Source of the DNA: CAZTTH01 sp964615975
GTDB lineage: Bacteria; Verrucomicrobiota; Lentisphaeria; JABSQK01; JAJFLO01
Direction of reading: 5' to 3'
DNA: 64,000 nucleotides
Assembly (NCBI GenBank): GCA_964615975.1
Contig: CAZTTH010000010.1
Coordinates: forward strand, 1 to 64,000
Part shown: positions 52,731-63,400 of the stretch, piece by piece
Layout: every line of letters starts with the position of its first letter
How positions within the stretch are numbered: position 1 is the stretch's first letter
Made by a program: the position numbers and the translations under genes
The notes under the pieces: model-generated
The model's input: only the letters and a program-made list of their open reading frames with translations
Database searches by the model: none
Told to the model about the DNA's origin: nothing

Positions 52731-55169
52731 ATGGACTATACCATCGTACCCCTAAATAGTGTGGATTGGCTGGTCATTATTTTGTTTCTAATGGTCAGCA
52801 TGATCATCGGTCTTTACTATTCGAAACAAGCGGGTGGCAGTCTGGTGGAATATTTCGTGGCCGGTCGAAAAATGACCTGGTGGTTGGCGGGAACTTCAAT
52901 CGTCGCCACGTCCTTTGCTTCCGATACCCCTCTGGTGATCGCCGGTTGGATGCGAACCATCGGATTGGAACGCAACTGGTTTTGGTGGGGGGGGATCATG
53001 GGAATGATGCTATGCACTTTTTTTTATGCCCGCCTGTGGCGCCGCGCCAATCTCATTACCGATGTCGAATTCAATGAATTGCGCTATTCCGGTATCGCGG
53101 CCAAAGGCTTGCGGATATTCCATGCCTCATATCGTTCGCTGATTCAAAATACTCTGGTCATGGGGTGGGTGACCCTGGCAATGGCTAAAATAATTGATGT
53201 CACCCTGGATATCCCCACCCTGGTATTTATAAAAGGCCAGATCCTCCCCGAGTTATTCGACAAACGCTTGATTATTTCCCAGGTGGCCGATCTCTCAATC
53301 ATACAGGTGTGGCCCATAATCGGTAAAGCGATCATTCCCGCCAAAGCCTCCGGTATCATTGTGTGCCTGACCATGGCAGCGGGATATACCACCCTCTCCG
53401 GTTTATGGGGTGTCATGGTTACGGATTTTTTCCAGTTTACCTTTGCCATGATCGGTGTAATTACCCTGATGTTTGTTATCATCTTCAAGGCCGGCGGCCC
53501 GACTGAAGTGGTGTTAAAAGCAAACCAGGCAGTTAAAGACGGGATAGTGATCAATCAGCTCCCATTGGATCGCAATCTGCTGCCAAATGCCAAGTTACCA
53601 AAGAGTTATCAGGAAAACCCGGATTTAATTGATAAACTGATCACCAGCGGGGTCTGCCGGCGTGACGCCGAAAACCCAAGTATGTTATACTGGTCCTGCC
53701 CTGGTTTGACCCGCCAGGAAGTGGCGGCGAAACTGATCTCCGCGAAGGTAGACAATCAGGAGGAAATATTAACTCTCTGGCAGAATGCCTATACCATCGT
53801 CAAGGCGCATTTTACTGAATTCCGCACCACCCAAAAATTGATTCATCATGGTTTTCTCATCGAAGATCGCGATGCCAGCGGTAAAACCACGGAATATTTT
53901 CGTTTGGCGGATATTTCATTATCATCGGATGAAATTCTGGCCCAATTAAATACCACCGACATTGAAAACAAGGGCGCTTTCATGGCGGCATGGCACAATG
54001 ATCGCCTTGTCAATCCGAAAAAAATCACCAGTTTTCTGCCGCCATTCGACCTCAAGGGTGGCGGTTTAATGGCGGTATGGTCACTCATTGTTTTCCTCGG
54101 GCTGCAATGGTGGGCAGGCGGTGAAGGCGGTGGATTTCTCGCCCAACGACTATTTTCCTGCAAAAACGAAAAGGATTCGGTCATGGCGATGTTGTGGTTC
54201 AACCTCTGGCATTTTGTCCTCCGCCCCTGGCCCTGGATAATTGTCGGGATCGCTTCATTATTCATGATCCCGGATATCACCGCCTATGGCAAGCACTACG
54301 ACGCTGAATATGCCTATGTGGTGATGTTCATGAAATTCCTCCCGATGGGATTAAAGGGATTTCTGGTTGCGGCTCTGATTGCCGCCTATATGTCGACAAT
54401 CGCCACCCATGTCAATTTCGGTGCTTCATATGTGGTCAATGACCTATATCATCGCTTCATCAATAAAAAAATGGATGAGAAAACAGGGATTCTGGTCTCT
54501 CGCCTGGCCTCAGTATTTCTCGCCATTCTCGCCGGAATTTATGCCTACTTCTCCTCCAGTATCTCCGAAGGCTGGTTTCTCTTTTTTGAGCTGATGTCCG
54601 GGGTTGGATTTGTGGTCCTGATGCGCTGGTACTGGTGGCGGATCAGTGCCTGGTCGGAATTGGCCGCCATGGCTTCATCACTCATCATGTATGGCATATT
54701 GAATAAAACCCAGATCTTTCACTCATTCCTCCTGACCATTGGCGCGCCGACCTATATACTGGATGAGTATGCCGTGCGATTTTCCATCAATATCGTTTGC
54801 ACCACCATGATCTGGATGACGGTCACGTATTTTACCCCACCTGAAAACGAAGAGCATTTGATCCGCTTCTATCGTCGGGTCCGACCGGGAGGATGGTGGG
54901 GGCCGATCGCCGCAAAAGTGCATGTTCAGGATGAAAAAATATTGCATGTCGGCCGCATTGAATGGATCTCGTGGGGATTGGGCGTTGCGGGATTATTTAC
55001 CATGCTGATTGGGCTGGGGAAATTATGTTTCGGCCAATATTGGCAAGCATTAATTTATGGCATCGCTTCGGTTATTTTGACCATTCAGCTTTTCAAGCAA
55101 CTCGGCAAAATGGATTGGTCAGATATCGGTGGCTCGACAGAAGAGGTCGACCGCGGGTCAATCCACTAA
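52731..55169 (+). CDS. sodium:solute symporter (SSS family) with a large loop insertion
   Basis: About 812 residues from the ATG at 52731; the frame is open to 52497, but the upstream part is not membrane-like. TM1 starts directly (VDWLVIILFLMVSMIIGLYY), followed by GRKMTWWLAGTSIVATSFASDTP, the usual TM1-2 region of SSS transporters. The characteristic sodium-binding helix region continues to GYTTLSGLWGVMVTDFFQF. Then an insertion of about 170 non-membrane residues (roughly VLKANQAVKDG to SFLPPFDLKGGG) interrupts the core before the later helices. Such insertions occur in PVC and Bacteroidetes SSS proteins. The substrate is unknown. Confidence 0.85.
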   Translation: MDYTIVPLNSVDWLVIILFLMVSMIIGLYYSKQAGGSLVEYFVAGRKMTWWLAGTSIVATSFASDTPLVIAGWMRTIGLERNWFWWGGIMGMMLCTFFYARLWRRANLITDVEFNELRYSGIAAKGLRIFHASYRSLIQNTLVMGWVTLAMAKIIDVTLDIPTLVFIKGQILPELFDKRLIISQVADLSIIQVWPIIGKAIIPAKASGIIVCLTMAAGYTTLSGLWGVMVTDFFQFTFAMIGVITLMFVIIFKAGGPTEVVLKANQAVKDGIVINQLPLDRNLLPNAKLPKSYQENPDLIDKLITSGVCRRDAENPSMLYWSCPGLTRQEVAAKLISAKVDNQEEILTLWQNAYTIVKAHFTEFRTTQKLIHHGFLIEDRDASGKTTEYFRLADISLSSDEILAQLNTTDIENKGAFMAAWHNDRLVNPKKITSFLPPFDLKGGGLMAVWSLIVFLGLQWWAGGEGGGFLAQRLFSCKNEKDSVMAMLWFNLWHFVLRPWPWIIVGIASLFMIPDITAYGKHYDAEYAYVVMFMKFLPMGLKGFLVAALIAAYMSTIATHVNFGASYVVNDLYHRFINKKMDEKTGILVSRLASVFLAILAGIYAYFSSSISEGWFLFFELMSGVGFVVLMRWYWWRISAWSELAAMASSLIMYGILNKTQIFHSFLLTIGAPTYILDEYAVRFSINIVCTTMIWMTVTYFTPPENEEHLIRFYRRVRPGGWWGPIAAKVHVQDEKILHVGRIEWISWGLGVAGLFTMLIGLGKLCFGQYWQALIYGIASVILTIQLFKQLGKMDWSDIGGSTEEVDRGSIH

Positions 55170-55356
55170 ACTGAAATGACAGTTTTAAACCCAGGTAAAT
55201 ATTCTTGCGCTTATGATGCCGTAATTTCACCATGAAATGACGGATGATTCTGAACCCCATCCGGTTCTGCTTCACCGAGTGCCGAGCGTCACTGCGGTCA
55301 ATGGCTGAAAACAATTACCTTGATAGAAATGGTCGACAAAGGAAAATGACCTGCAT

Positions 55357-56310
55357 ATGGCGTTTACCATCGAATTCAATTTTACAGAAAAATGGGAACG
55401 ATTGATTCCCATTGCCGAATCGGCATTAGCCTGCAAGAGCGGTAATTATTGCTGGATTGATCTGGATGGGGAAGAAATAGCACGAACGCATGAAATCCTC
55501 AATAACCTGGGCATTGATCCGGTGGTGATTGAAACCATTGAAAATTGTCATGCCATTCAAGGGTTCGAACTCTTTCCCAAGTGTTTACATTTTATCGTCG
55601 AAGAAATGAATCTGGTCAATGGGAACTTCAGCACCAATCAGGTTCAAGTGGTATTGGGGGAACGGTTCATGCTTACCATTCACAAACGGCCGATTGAATT
55701 CCTCCGCCAGGTTTATGACACCTACCGCGATGATTTTTATACCATCAGCCGCTCACCCGGTTTTCTCCTCTTCGAGTTGGTCGATCACCTGACCCAGGTT
55801 TATCACAATACGCTCACGATCATCATCAATGACATTACTGAAATACAAAAACAATTGTTTGGCGACACCACGGATATAATCTTTTCCCAGGTCGCGGAAA
55901 AAATGCGCTGCCTCCGAGATTATCGCAAGGTGGTGATATCGGCACGTGATATCTTCGATAAACTGGCCACGCGAAAATCGCCATTCATCAATGAGTCCAC
56001 GCAACCATTTCTGGAAAAAAAGGCGGCCTTGCTTGATCGACTTGGTAATGACGTGGCAACCGAACGAGAAGTGCTGTCTGAAAGTCTGAATCTTTATATG
56101 GGTATCGTCACTCATAAAACCAATCGCTTTCTCAATCGGCTGACGCTGATCAGCACAGTTTTTTTGCCCTTGAGTTTCATTGCGGGTGTTTACGGCATGA
56201 ATTTTGACTACTTTCCTGAGTTGCATTGGCGATATGGCTACCCCATGTTCTGGGTAGTGGCGTTGATCATCGTTTATGGCTTACTGCAATTGATAAAAAA
56301 AGTGAAATAA
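55357..56310 (+). CDS. corA: CorA-family magnesium/cobalt transporter
   Basis: A 317-residue CorA channel. A cytoplasmic alpha/beta domain (1-150) and long stalk helices lead to two C-terminal membrane helices; between them is the selectivity motif in VYGMNFDYFPELHW (GMN). A positively charged C-terminus (IKKVK) is typical. It likely imports Mg2+ and forms a pentamer. Lies 187 bp after the symporter gene and 21 bp before kup, on the same strand. Confidence 0.92.
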   Translation: MAFTIEFNFTEKWERLIPIAESALACKSGNYCWIDLDGEEIARTHEILNNLGIDPVVIETIENCHAIQGFELFPKCLHFIVEEMNLVNGNFSTNQVQVVLGERFMLTIHKRPIEFLRQVYDTYRDDFYTISRSPGFLLFELVDHLTQVYHNTLTIIINDITEIQKQLFGDTTDIIFSQVAEKMRCLRDYRKVVISARDIFDKLATRKSPFINESTQPFLEKKAALLDRLGNDVATEREVLSESLNLYMGIVTHKTNRFLNRLTLISTVFLPLSFIAGVYGMNFDYFPELHWRYGYPMFWVVALIIVYGLLQLIKKVK

Positions 56311-56331
56311 AGAAGTGCCATTATCCTGATT

Positions 56332-58248
56332 ATGTCCCCTGTTGCCGCCAATCACCGATCTCAAGCAGGATCTTCTTCACCCATCCGACTGGCGGGATTG
56401 ACGTTGGGGGCATTAGGGGTTGTATTCGGTGATATCGGCACCAGCCCCCTGTATGCCATGCGTGAATGTTTTCACCCCTCACACCAGATTGGTGTCACGC
56501 CGGACAATATCCTGGGTGTGCTTTCCCTGATCATCTGGTCGTTAATCGGTATTATCTCAATAAAATATCTCATGTTTGTCATGCGCGCGGACAATCGGGG
56601 AGAAGGCGGGGTCTTTTCATTATTATCCATATTGCAGGATGATCTGCCCCGCAATGACAAGCGCCGTAAAATGATTTTTATCTTCTGCCTGATTAGCGGC
56701 GCCATGCTTTTTTCCGATGCCACCATCACCCCCGCGATTTCGGTATTAAGCGCGGTCGAAGGGTTAACCACAATCACCCCACAGCTGGAATCATTTGTGG
56801 TTCCAATCACACTGGTTATTATCACCCTGCTTTTCATCAATCAACGTCGCGGCACCGCCAGTCTGGGAAAAATATTCGGACCGGTAATGCTGGTCTGGTT
56901 CTCGGTGCTGGGATTATTGGGGATAATGGCGATCATCAAGGAACCCAAAGTCCTGCTGGCTTTCAATCCCTGGTATGGCATCCAGTTCTTTTGGGTGAAT
57001 GAACTGACTGGATTCAAGGTTTTAGGTTCGGTATTTCTCGTGATTACCGGCGGGGAAGCGCTCTATGTCGATATGGGCCATTTTGGCCGCAACCCCATTC
57101 GCAATGCCTGGTTTACCATAGCATTCCCCGGTCTGTTATTGAATTATCTTGGGCAAGGCGCCGTTCTGATTAAAACCCCGGATGCGGTAGAATCCCTATT
57201 TTACCGCCTGGCGCCTACATGGGCATTATGGCCAGTGATCATCCTGGCGACCATTGCCACGGTCATCGCTTCTCAAGCGGTAATATCGGGTACATATTCC
57301 CTGGCAAAACAAGCCATTCAACTGGGATTAATCCCGCGATTGAAAATTGTCCAAACTTCAGAAGAATTCATCGGCCAGATTTATTTGCCAGCGATCAATT
57401 GGTTATTGTTTGCCATATCCACAGGACTGGTATTGAACTTCAAGAATTCAAGCAATCTGGCTGCCGCCTATGGAGTCGCAGTGTCCTCATCAATGTTGAT
57501 CACATCAGTACTCATGACCCAAGTAGCTTCAACAGTCTGGCACTGGCGGCCGCTGACTGCCATTGGCTTCTGGCTGCTCTTCATTATCCCCGATCTTGCT
57601 TTTTCCATTTCCAACATGATGAAATTTGTTTCCGGTGGCTGGATTCCTATCGTCATGGCCTTAATTCTCTATTTGATCATGACCACTTGGGAGAGTGGGC
57701 GGGATTTGATGAATACCAATATTTCCGGACAAGCATTGCCGGTAGAATTATTTCTCAAAGATATCGTCGAGAAAAAGCCCACCCGTGTCCCGGGCACGGC
57801 GGTTTTCCTCACCGGCAGCGGGGTTGGTATTCCCCGCACCTTGTTGCATAATTTGATTCATAACAAAATTCTGCACGAAACCATTATCCTGCTGACCGTC
57901 AAGACCCAACGTTTTCCCTATGTGCCTGCTGACCAACGTGTTCAATTGGAAGAATTGGGGCATGGTCTCTTTCGCATGAAGCTGGCATTTGGCTTTCATG
58001 AAGTGCCCAATCTTTCCGGAGCCCTCAAAGGAGTGGATGTTGGCGGGAAAAAAATAAAAGTGATGAACACCACCTTCTTTCTCGGGCGTGAAAACCTGAT
58101 CGTCAACCGCAACAAGTCCCAACCCTATTTTCCCTATTGGCGCCGGTTCTTGTATTCCATCCTTTTTCGCAATGCTTATGACGCCGCCACTTTCTTTAAT
58201 ATCCCTCCCAATCGGGTTGTCGAGCTGGGACGGCAGATCGAGATCTGA
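56332..58248 (+). CDS. kup: KUP-family potassium uptake protein
   Basis: A 638-residue K+ transporter with 12 helices and a C-terminal cytoplasmic domain. Seen: GALGVVFGDIGTSPLYAMRE at the start, MRADNRGEGGVFSLLSIL, SDATITPAISVLSAVEGL, the helix with GGEALYVDMGHFG, TVIASQAVISGTYSLAKQA and the C-terminal HETIILLTVKT... YFPYWRRFLYSILFRNAYDA. Kup imports K+ with protons. It may be co-transcribed with corA, 21 bp upstream. Confidence 0.94.
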   Translation: MSPVAANHRSQAGSSSPIRLAGLTLGALGVVFGDIGTSPLYAMRECFHPSHQIGVTPDNILGVLSLIIWSLIGIISIKYLMFVMRADNRGEGGVFSLLSILQDDLPRNDKRRKMIFIFCLISGAMLFSDATITPAISVLSAVEGLTTITPQLESFVVPITLVIITLLFINQRRGTASLGKIFGPVMLVWFSVLGLLGIMAIIKEPKVLLAFNPWYGIQFFWVNELTGFKVLGSVFLVITGGEALYVDMGHFGRNPIRNAWFTIAFPGLLLNYLGQGAVLIKTPDAVESLFYRLAPTWALWPVIILATIATVIASQAVISGTYSLAKQAIQLGLIPRLKIVQTSEEFIGQIYLPAINWLLFAISTGLVLNFKNSSNLAAAYGVAVSSSMLITSVLMTQVASTVWHWRPLTAIGFWLLFIIPDLAFSISNMMKFVSGGWIPIVMALILYLIMTTWESGRDLMNTNISGQALPVELFLKDIVEKKPTRVPGTAVFLTGSGVGIPRTLLHNLIHNKILHETIILLTVKTQRFPYVPADQRVQLEELGHGLFRMKLAFGFHEVPNLSGALKGVDVGGKKIKVMNTTFFLGRENLIVNRNKSQPYFPYWRRFLYSILFRNAYDAATFFNIPPNRVVELGRQIEI

Positions 58249-58319
58249 TCCCCCTGCTGATGACCGGCATATTCGCCGCCACCGTATTGGTTTCCCGGTT
58301 AATTCGCGCTTGGAAGTAT

Positions 58320-58393
58320 TTGGGAGTTTAATCTGTGTATATTGCTCCTGATCCCCTTTTATATTCATCACCAACCAAAGTTAAAACTCCCAA
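58320..58393. repeat. 10-bp perfect inverted repeat at a convergent junction
   Basis: TTGGGAGTTT at 58320-58329 and AAACTCCCAA at 58384-58393 are perfect complements 54 nt apart, between the ends of kup and the convergent AI-2E gene. The loop is long for a terminator; a regulatory or RNA structure is possible. Confidence 0.5.
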
Positions 58394-58485
58394 GGATGGT
58401 AAACATGGACCCGCGCCTTCCTGAATCCATGCCGATCAACGACATCAACGACACCATTAAAAATTCCCCCTCGCGATTTCTCCCC

Positions 58486-59478
58486 TCATTCGTTGGCTAA
58501 TTCATTGATTTCATTATCGTATCGCGACATTTCGGTTTTGACATAATACAAAACCACTGGCGCAATGATCATTCCCGGAATCCCCATGATGCTGTCCCCA
58601 ATGATCAAAGCCACCAAGGTCATCCATGCCGGGTTTTTAATTCGTTCGCCAATAATTTTGCTGTTCAGAAAATATTCCAGCTTATGCAGGGCAACCAGAT
58701 AAATCAGACAAATGATCGCTTTTTGCGGGGATTCAGTGAGAGCAATGATCACAATGATTGAATTACTGAAAATATTTCCGATTATAGGCAGTAGACCGCA
58801 GAGAAAGGTGGTTATGACCACCAAGCCGAATAAGGGCAGCGATATTATCGCTAAAAAGATGGCGGTAAAGATGGTATTGATCAGAGAGATCAGAATCTGC
58901 GCGCCCATCACGGTTTTGAAACTGAAATAAAACGTCCGCGCCCGTTTGATGATTTCCTGAGAAGAAAGGTAATAAAGATTTTGCCGACTGACAGGTTTGG
59001 CATCATCTTCCTTTTCATCCAGGCTTAGCCGCGGATTAAGATACATACTGGCTGCAATTACCAGACTGATAAACACTGCAATAAATTCATCGGTTGCCAA
59101 ACGAGCGAAATTTCCCAGATGCCCCAGGTGGGTTCGCAACTGAAACAAAATATGTTCCCTGAAGGTGTTCGCGTCATTAAATGGCAACTCAATTCGATGT
59201 TCCCGGGCAAAATTTATCACTATGGGTATCGATGACGCAAAAACCCGCGGCAATTGTACCAGCGCCTGATTCATGAAGAAGGCAAACACATAAAAAACCA
59301 ACAAAACCGATATGACGTATAATGTGACTGAGATCCATTTGTTGTTATTGAAGGTAAGCTTTTCCAAGGCAAAATAAGAGAAAATGATGGTCAGAAACGG
59401 TATTGACAAATCCAACCGTTGAATCACCAGCATAATCGCGACAAAGGCCCCATACGAAATTAATATCGGTTTTTTCAT
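58486..59478 (-). CDS. AI-2E family transporter (PerM-like)
   Basis: A 330-residue membrane protein of the AI-2E/PerM/UPF0118 family: N-terminal helices, a periplasmic middle region with VQLPRVFASSIPIVINFAREH, then a block of C-terminal helices with SLPLFGLVVITTFLCGLLPIIGNIFSN and ALIIGDSIMGIPGMIIAPVVL, the family's conserved ending. Members export diverse solutes (autoinducer-2, Na+ for proton, others); the solute here is unknown. Convergent with kup. Confidence 0.88.
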   Translation of the reverse strand: MKKPILISYGAFVAIMLVIQRLDLSIPFLTIIFSYFALEKLTFNNNKWISVTLYVISVLLVFYVFAFFMNQALVQLPRVFASSIPIVINFAREHRIELPFNDANTFREHILFQLRTHLGHLGNFARLATDEFIAVFISLVIAASMYLNPRLSLDEKEDDAKPVSRQNLYYLSSQEIIKRARTFYFSFKTVMGAQILISLINTIFTAIFLAIISLPLFGLVVITTFLCGLLPIIGNIFSNSIIVIIALTESPQKAIICLIYLVALHKLEYFLNSKIIGERIKNPAWMTLVALIIGDSIMGIPGMIIAPVVLYYVKTEMSRYDNEINELANE

Positions 59479-59580
59479 TAATCTGCTTAGTTAAAATTTT
59501 CGTCTCATTTCAGGGTGAGAAATAACCACAATACCGGAATGATTCAGCAACCTAGCGGATCATTCCCCTGATATTCATCC

Positions 59581-60465
59581 TTACCGATTACACAGCTCCT
59601 TGAAATTACAATAATTGCATACCGCCAATCGGTCAGTCAGGGGAAAATCTTTTTTGCTTTTCGGTAGATTATCTTCAATATCAACGCAATATGCCTGCAT
59701 CTCTTTGGTTTCAGAACTGATGCGTTCGGTGAAATCATGTAAAATTTCTGGTGTAACCTGCAATGAGGTTTCTTCGTAACCGGGTTTTAGATAAGCCACT
59801 ATCGCGGTTATGTCACTCGGCGGAGTCTTGAGATGATGACTCGCCCAGGCCGTGTATCCTATCATTTGTTTGCGGTGTTTATCACCATCGGGTTTACCCG
59901 TTTTCCAATCTAATATGGTGATCTGGCCATCGACCATAAATAAAAAATCGACCTTGCAATATACTTTCATTCCCTGCAACCGGGCTTCTCCATATCCCGG
60001 CGGTTCAATCAGCCACTGTTGTTTGTCCTCAATGGCATGAGTTTTAATCCATTCAAAGCGCGGACTGGATAAAAAGGTGTGCAAACATGACATTGTGTTC
60101 GGCAGCAAATCTTCCGGATGGACTGCATCGATTTGTTGGTAATGGACTTCAAAAAAGATTTTTTTTTGACAGGCTTCAGCGACTTTTTTCGCGACGAAAT
60201 CATGAAATCGCTTCATATCGATTTCTGCATCGGATTTTAATAATCGCCGCAGGATCACCGCGATAGAGTCGTGCGCAAGGTTGCCGATTTCCAATGGCAG
60301 CGATGTCAGCGACTTCAAGCCATCAATGCGGGCTCGGGAAAATTCTCCATCATACTTGCCGTAATATTGATAGTAATATTGGCGTTTGCATAAATTGAAA
60401 CAATCGTAGCGCGACACCGACCAACCTAGAATGGCACTAAATGGATATGGGTTGATTTTGATCAC
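59581..60465 (-). CDS. PD-(D/E)XK nuclease with iron-sulfur site (Cas4/RecB-like)
   Basis: A 294-residue nuclease. The catalytic core is KVDFLFMVDGQITILDWKTGK (the D...DWK of PD-(D/E)XK) and the N-terminal GNLAHDSIAV motif. Four cysteines with Cas4/AddB spacing, one near the start (NLCKRQYYY) and three at the end (CNYCNFKELC: CxxCx5C), should hold a 4Fe-4S cluster. The family cuts single-stranded DNA ends in repair, recombination or CRISPR adaptation; no CRISPR array or other cas gene is in the window. It starts 13 bp behind the giant repeat protein and may be in its transcript. Confidence 0.88.
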   Translation of the reverse strand: MIKINPYPFSAILGWSVSRYDCFNLCKRQYYYQYYGKYDGEFSRARIDGLKSLTSLPLEIGNLAHDSIAVILRRLLKSDAEIDMKRFHDFVAKKVAEACQKKIFFEVHYQQIDAVHPEDLLPNTMSCLHTFLSSPRFEWIKTHAIEDKQQWLIEPPGYGEARLQGMKVYCKVDFLFMVDGQITILDWKTGKPDGDKHRKQMIGYTAWASHHLKTPPSDITAIVAYLKPGYEETSLQVTPEILHDFTERISSETKEMQAYCVDIEDNLPKSKKDFPLTDRLAVCNYCNFKELCNR

Positions 60466-60478
60466 AATTTATTCCCGA

Positions 60479-63400
60479 TTATTTGTTACCCGTGGGTAGT
60501 AACTTGGTAACCAGAAATGAGCGCGATGCTGTCGCGGCGCCATCACTGACGGTAATTGTAATCGTCGCGGTGCCATATTCATTGATGGCCGGAAAAATGT
60601 CGATCGTCCCCCCGGTGGCATCACCATCGCCATCTTCGAAATGGATATTGATGTTACTGACCGCCACCAGATTCTGATTCGAACTGGCCACTGTGATGGT
60701 GAGATGCTGCTGGTCTTCATCTTCGCCGCCCCCTTCATCGACTTCAAATGGGATGTTTTCAACCTTACCATTCTCATCGGTGTTTTGATTGGCAATGACG
60801 CTGATCGTCGGGAGATCGTTTACTGGATTTACTGTGATCATAAAACTTGAGCTGATTTTGTTTTTACCATCATCAACCGTGATGGTTATTTTGGCAACTC
60901 CCGATCGGTTAGGTGCCGGATAAAGATCCAAACTGCCAGGACGAGCGTCATTGATGCCATCGGAAAAATTGATATGGATTTGCTCGACCGGGATGAGTCC
61001 GGGATTACTCGTCTCCGCGTAAATTTGTAAAATTTGTGTATCTTCATCGCTCCCTCCGCCTTCATCGACATTCAACTTTACTCCCAGCAATGGATGGTCT
61101 TCGTCGGTGGATTGATCCGCTATCGGTATGATTGTGGGATGGTCTTCAACGGGTAAAATTTCAATCGCGATCGTGGCTATGTTGGAATCAGATATCCCAT
61201 CGTTTACCTTGAATGAAAATCGATCAAGGCCATTATAATCCGTATCCGGATGATACTCGTAGGTGCCCTTGTCAGGATTGAGATTGGTCACCTTGCCATG
61301 TTCAGGCGGAATCGAAAGGATGTAGGTTAGCGTATCTCCATCCCAATCATCGCCGCTTAATTGTCCATTGGTATATACCTGATCTTCCTCGAGCTTTATC
61401 TCTTCAGAAACGGCTATCGGAGCATCGTCGACAGGTTGGACCATGACATTGAAGGTGATGACGGAGGTTGAGGCGCCATCATCAGCAGTCAGGGTAATAA
61501 GCGCTTTACCATATGCATTTGGCGCCGGTCTGATCGTCACTAATCCTGATCCAGCATCGCGTTCGTCATCAACAAATTCCATGCGGATATTCTGATCGGG
61601 GATAAGGGCTTGATTTGAACTCGCAGCAGCCAAGCGCAGGATTTGCCTGTCTTCATCATCCCCCCCTCCTTCATCAACGGTAAAAGCGAGATTATTGATG
61701 ATCCCGTCTTCACGAATCGTCTGATCATCGATTGCACTCCAAATTGGCGCATCATTAACCGGAGTTACGGTCAGGAGAAATTGTTGCTGGGTTGATTTGG
61801 CGCCATCATTGGCAGTGATCGTGATGGTAGTGACTCCATTGCGATCCCGATTGGGGATGAGATCCAGAATCCCTCGCTCGGCATCCCCTGTCTGATCACT
61901 GAATTTAATATGAATGTTATCATCGGTCACCAACGCGGTATTGGAACTTGACACTGACAAGGTGACGATCTGATGATCTTCATCGCTGCCGCCGCCTTCA
62001 TCCACAGTAAAGGCAACGCCTTCGAGCAGGGTATCTTCGCGGATGGTCAGATCCTTCAATCCGGCAATAACCGGGGCATCATTGTCTGCGATTACATTGA
62101 CATTAAAAACCATTTTACTGCTCGCCAAGCCATCGGAAACAGTCAAAGTGATTGCCGCAACTCCATTTTGATCGGTGGCGGGAATGATATCAATCGACCC
62201 GGTATGCGGTTCACGAGAGCCTTCCTTGAAATGAAGCGTAATCCCGACTATCGGGATTAAACTTGGATTCGAACTGCTCGCCGTTAGCGCTAACACCTGA
62301 TCATTTTCATCGCTGCTTCCGCCTTCATCCACGGTAAATGGAATCCCCGTTATAGCCCCATCTTCACTCACGGTTAGATTGTCAATGACTGATAGAACCG
62401 GCGGATCGTTGACCGCGTTGACTTGCAGACGAAACGACTGCGATACCTGACTGTTGCCATCATCTGCGGTAACGGTAATCACCGAGCTGCCAGAATGATC
62501 CGCGCGTGGGAAAATGCTGATTGTTCCACCAGTGGCATCTTTGCCGTCATCCTGAAAATTAATCGCAATATTTTCGCTGGGAACCAATTCAGTATTAGAG
62601 CTCTCAGCGGTTAATACCAGAATTTGACTATCCTCATCACTGCCGCCGCCTTCGTCGGCGGTAAACGCGATCGCGCTTATCGGTTGATCTTCGTTGGTGG
62701 TTTGATCGGAAATAGGAGATAATAACGGGGGATCATTCTGGGCAGCGACCGACACCGTGAAAGATTTATTGACGGTCAGACTGCCATCACTGATGGTCAA
62801 GGTAATTTTAGCGCTGCCATTTTCATTGGGGTTGGGCGCTATTTGCAATACCCCTGAGCCGGGTGCATCAGCCGCGAAACGAATGTGCAGATTTTTATCC
62901 GGGATCAAGGCCTGATTGGCACTCGCCGCCTTGATCGTTACCTCCTGTTTGGCTTCGTCATCCCCGCCGCCCGGTGAATACTTGAAATCTAGCGGTTCGA
63001 GAGCTTCGTCCTCATCCCCGGATAGATCCGCCAGATCGGATAATATCGGCGGATCATTGACCGCCTTGATAAGCACCTGAAATGTCTCCTGAACCTCTTG
63101 ATGACCATCACTGACCGTCAGAGTGATGAAGGCGTTGCCGTTTTGTTGAGAAGCGGGTTGAATGCGCAGGGATCCGCCTGTGGCATCCCCGGTACTGTCA
63201 TTAAAGTTGATTGTAATATTGCCATCCGGTATCAGGGCTTGATTCGAGCTGCTAACCTTGATGGTGACAATTTGGACATCTTCATCACTCGCGCCGCCCT
63301 CATCCACAATGAAGGCGATGGAAGACAGGACCATATCCTCATTTCCGGTTTGATCTGGAATTTTCGCGATCTGCGGGGGATCATCGACCGGAGCGATTGT

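Noticed and set aside
58399..58500. 34-codon open frame downstream of kup
   Set aside because: No Shine-Dalgarno, no similarity, and it lies within a convergent junction; not a credible gene.
59581..60465. CRISPR-Cas locus suggested by the Cas4-like nuclease
   Set aside because: There is no repeat-spacer array and no other cas gene in the window; the family also includes non-CRISPR nucleases.
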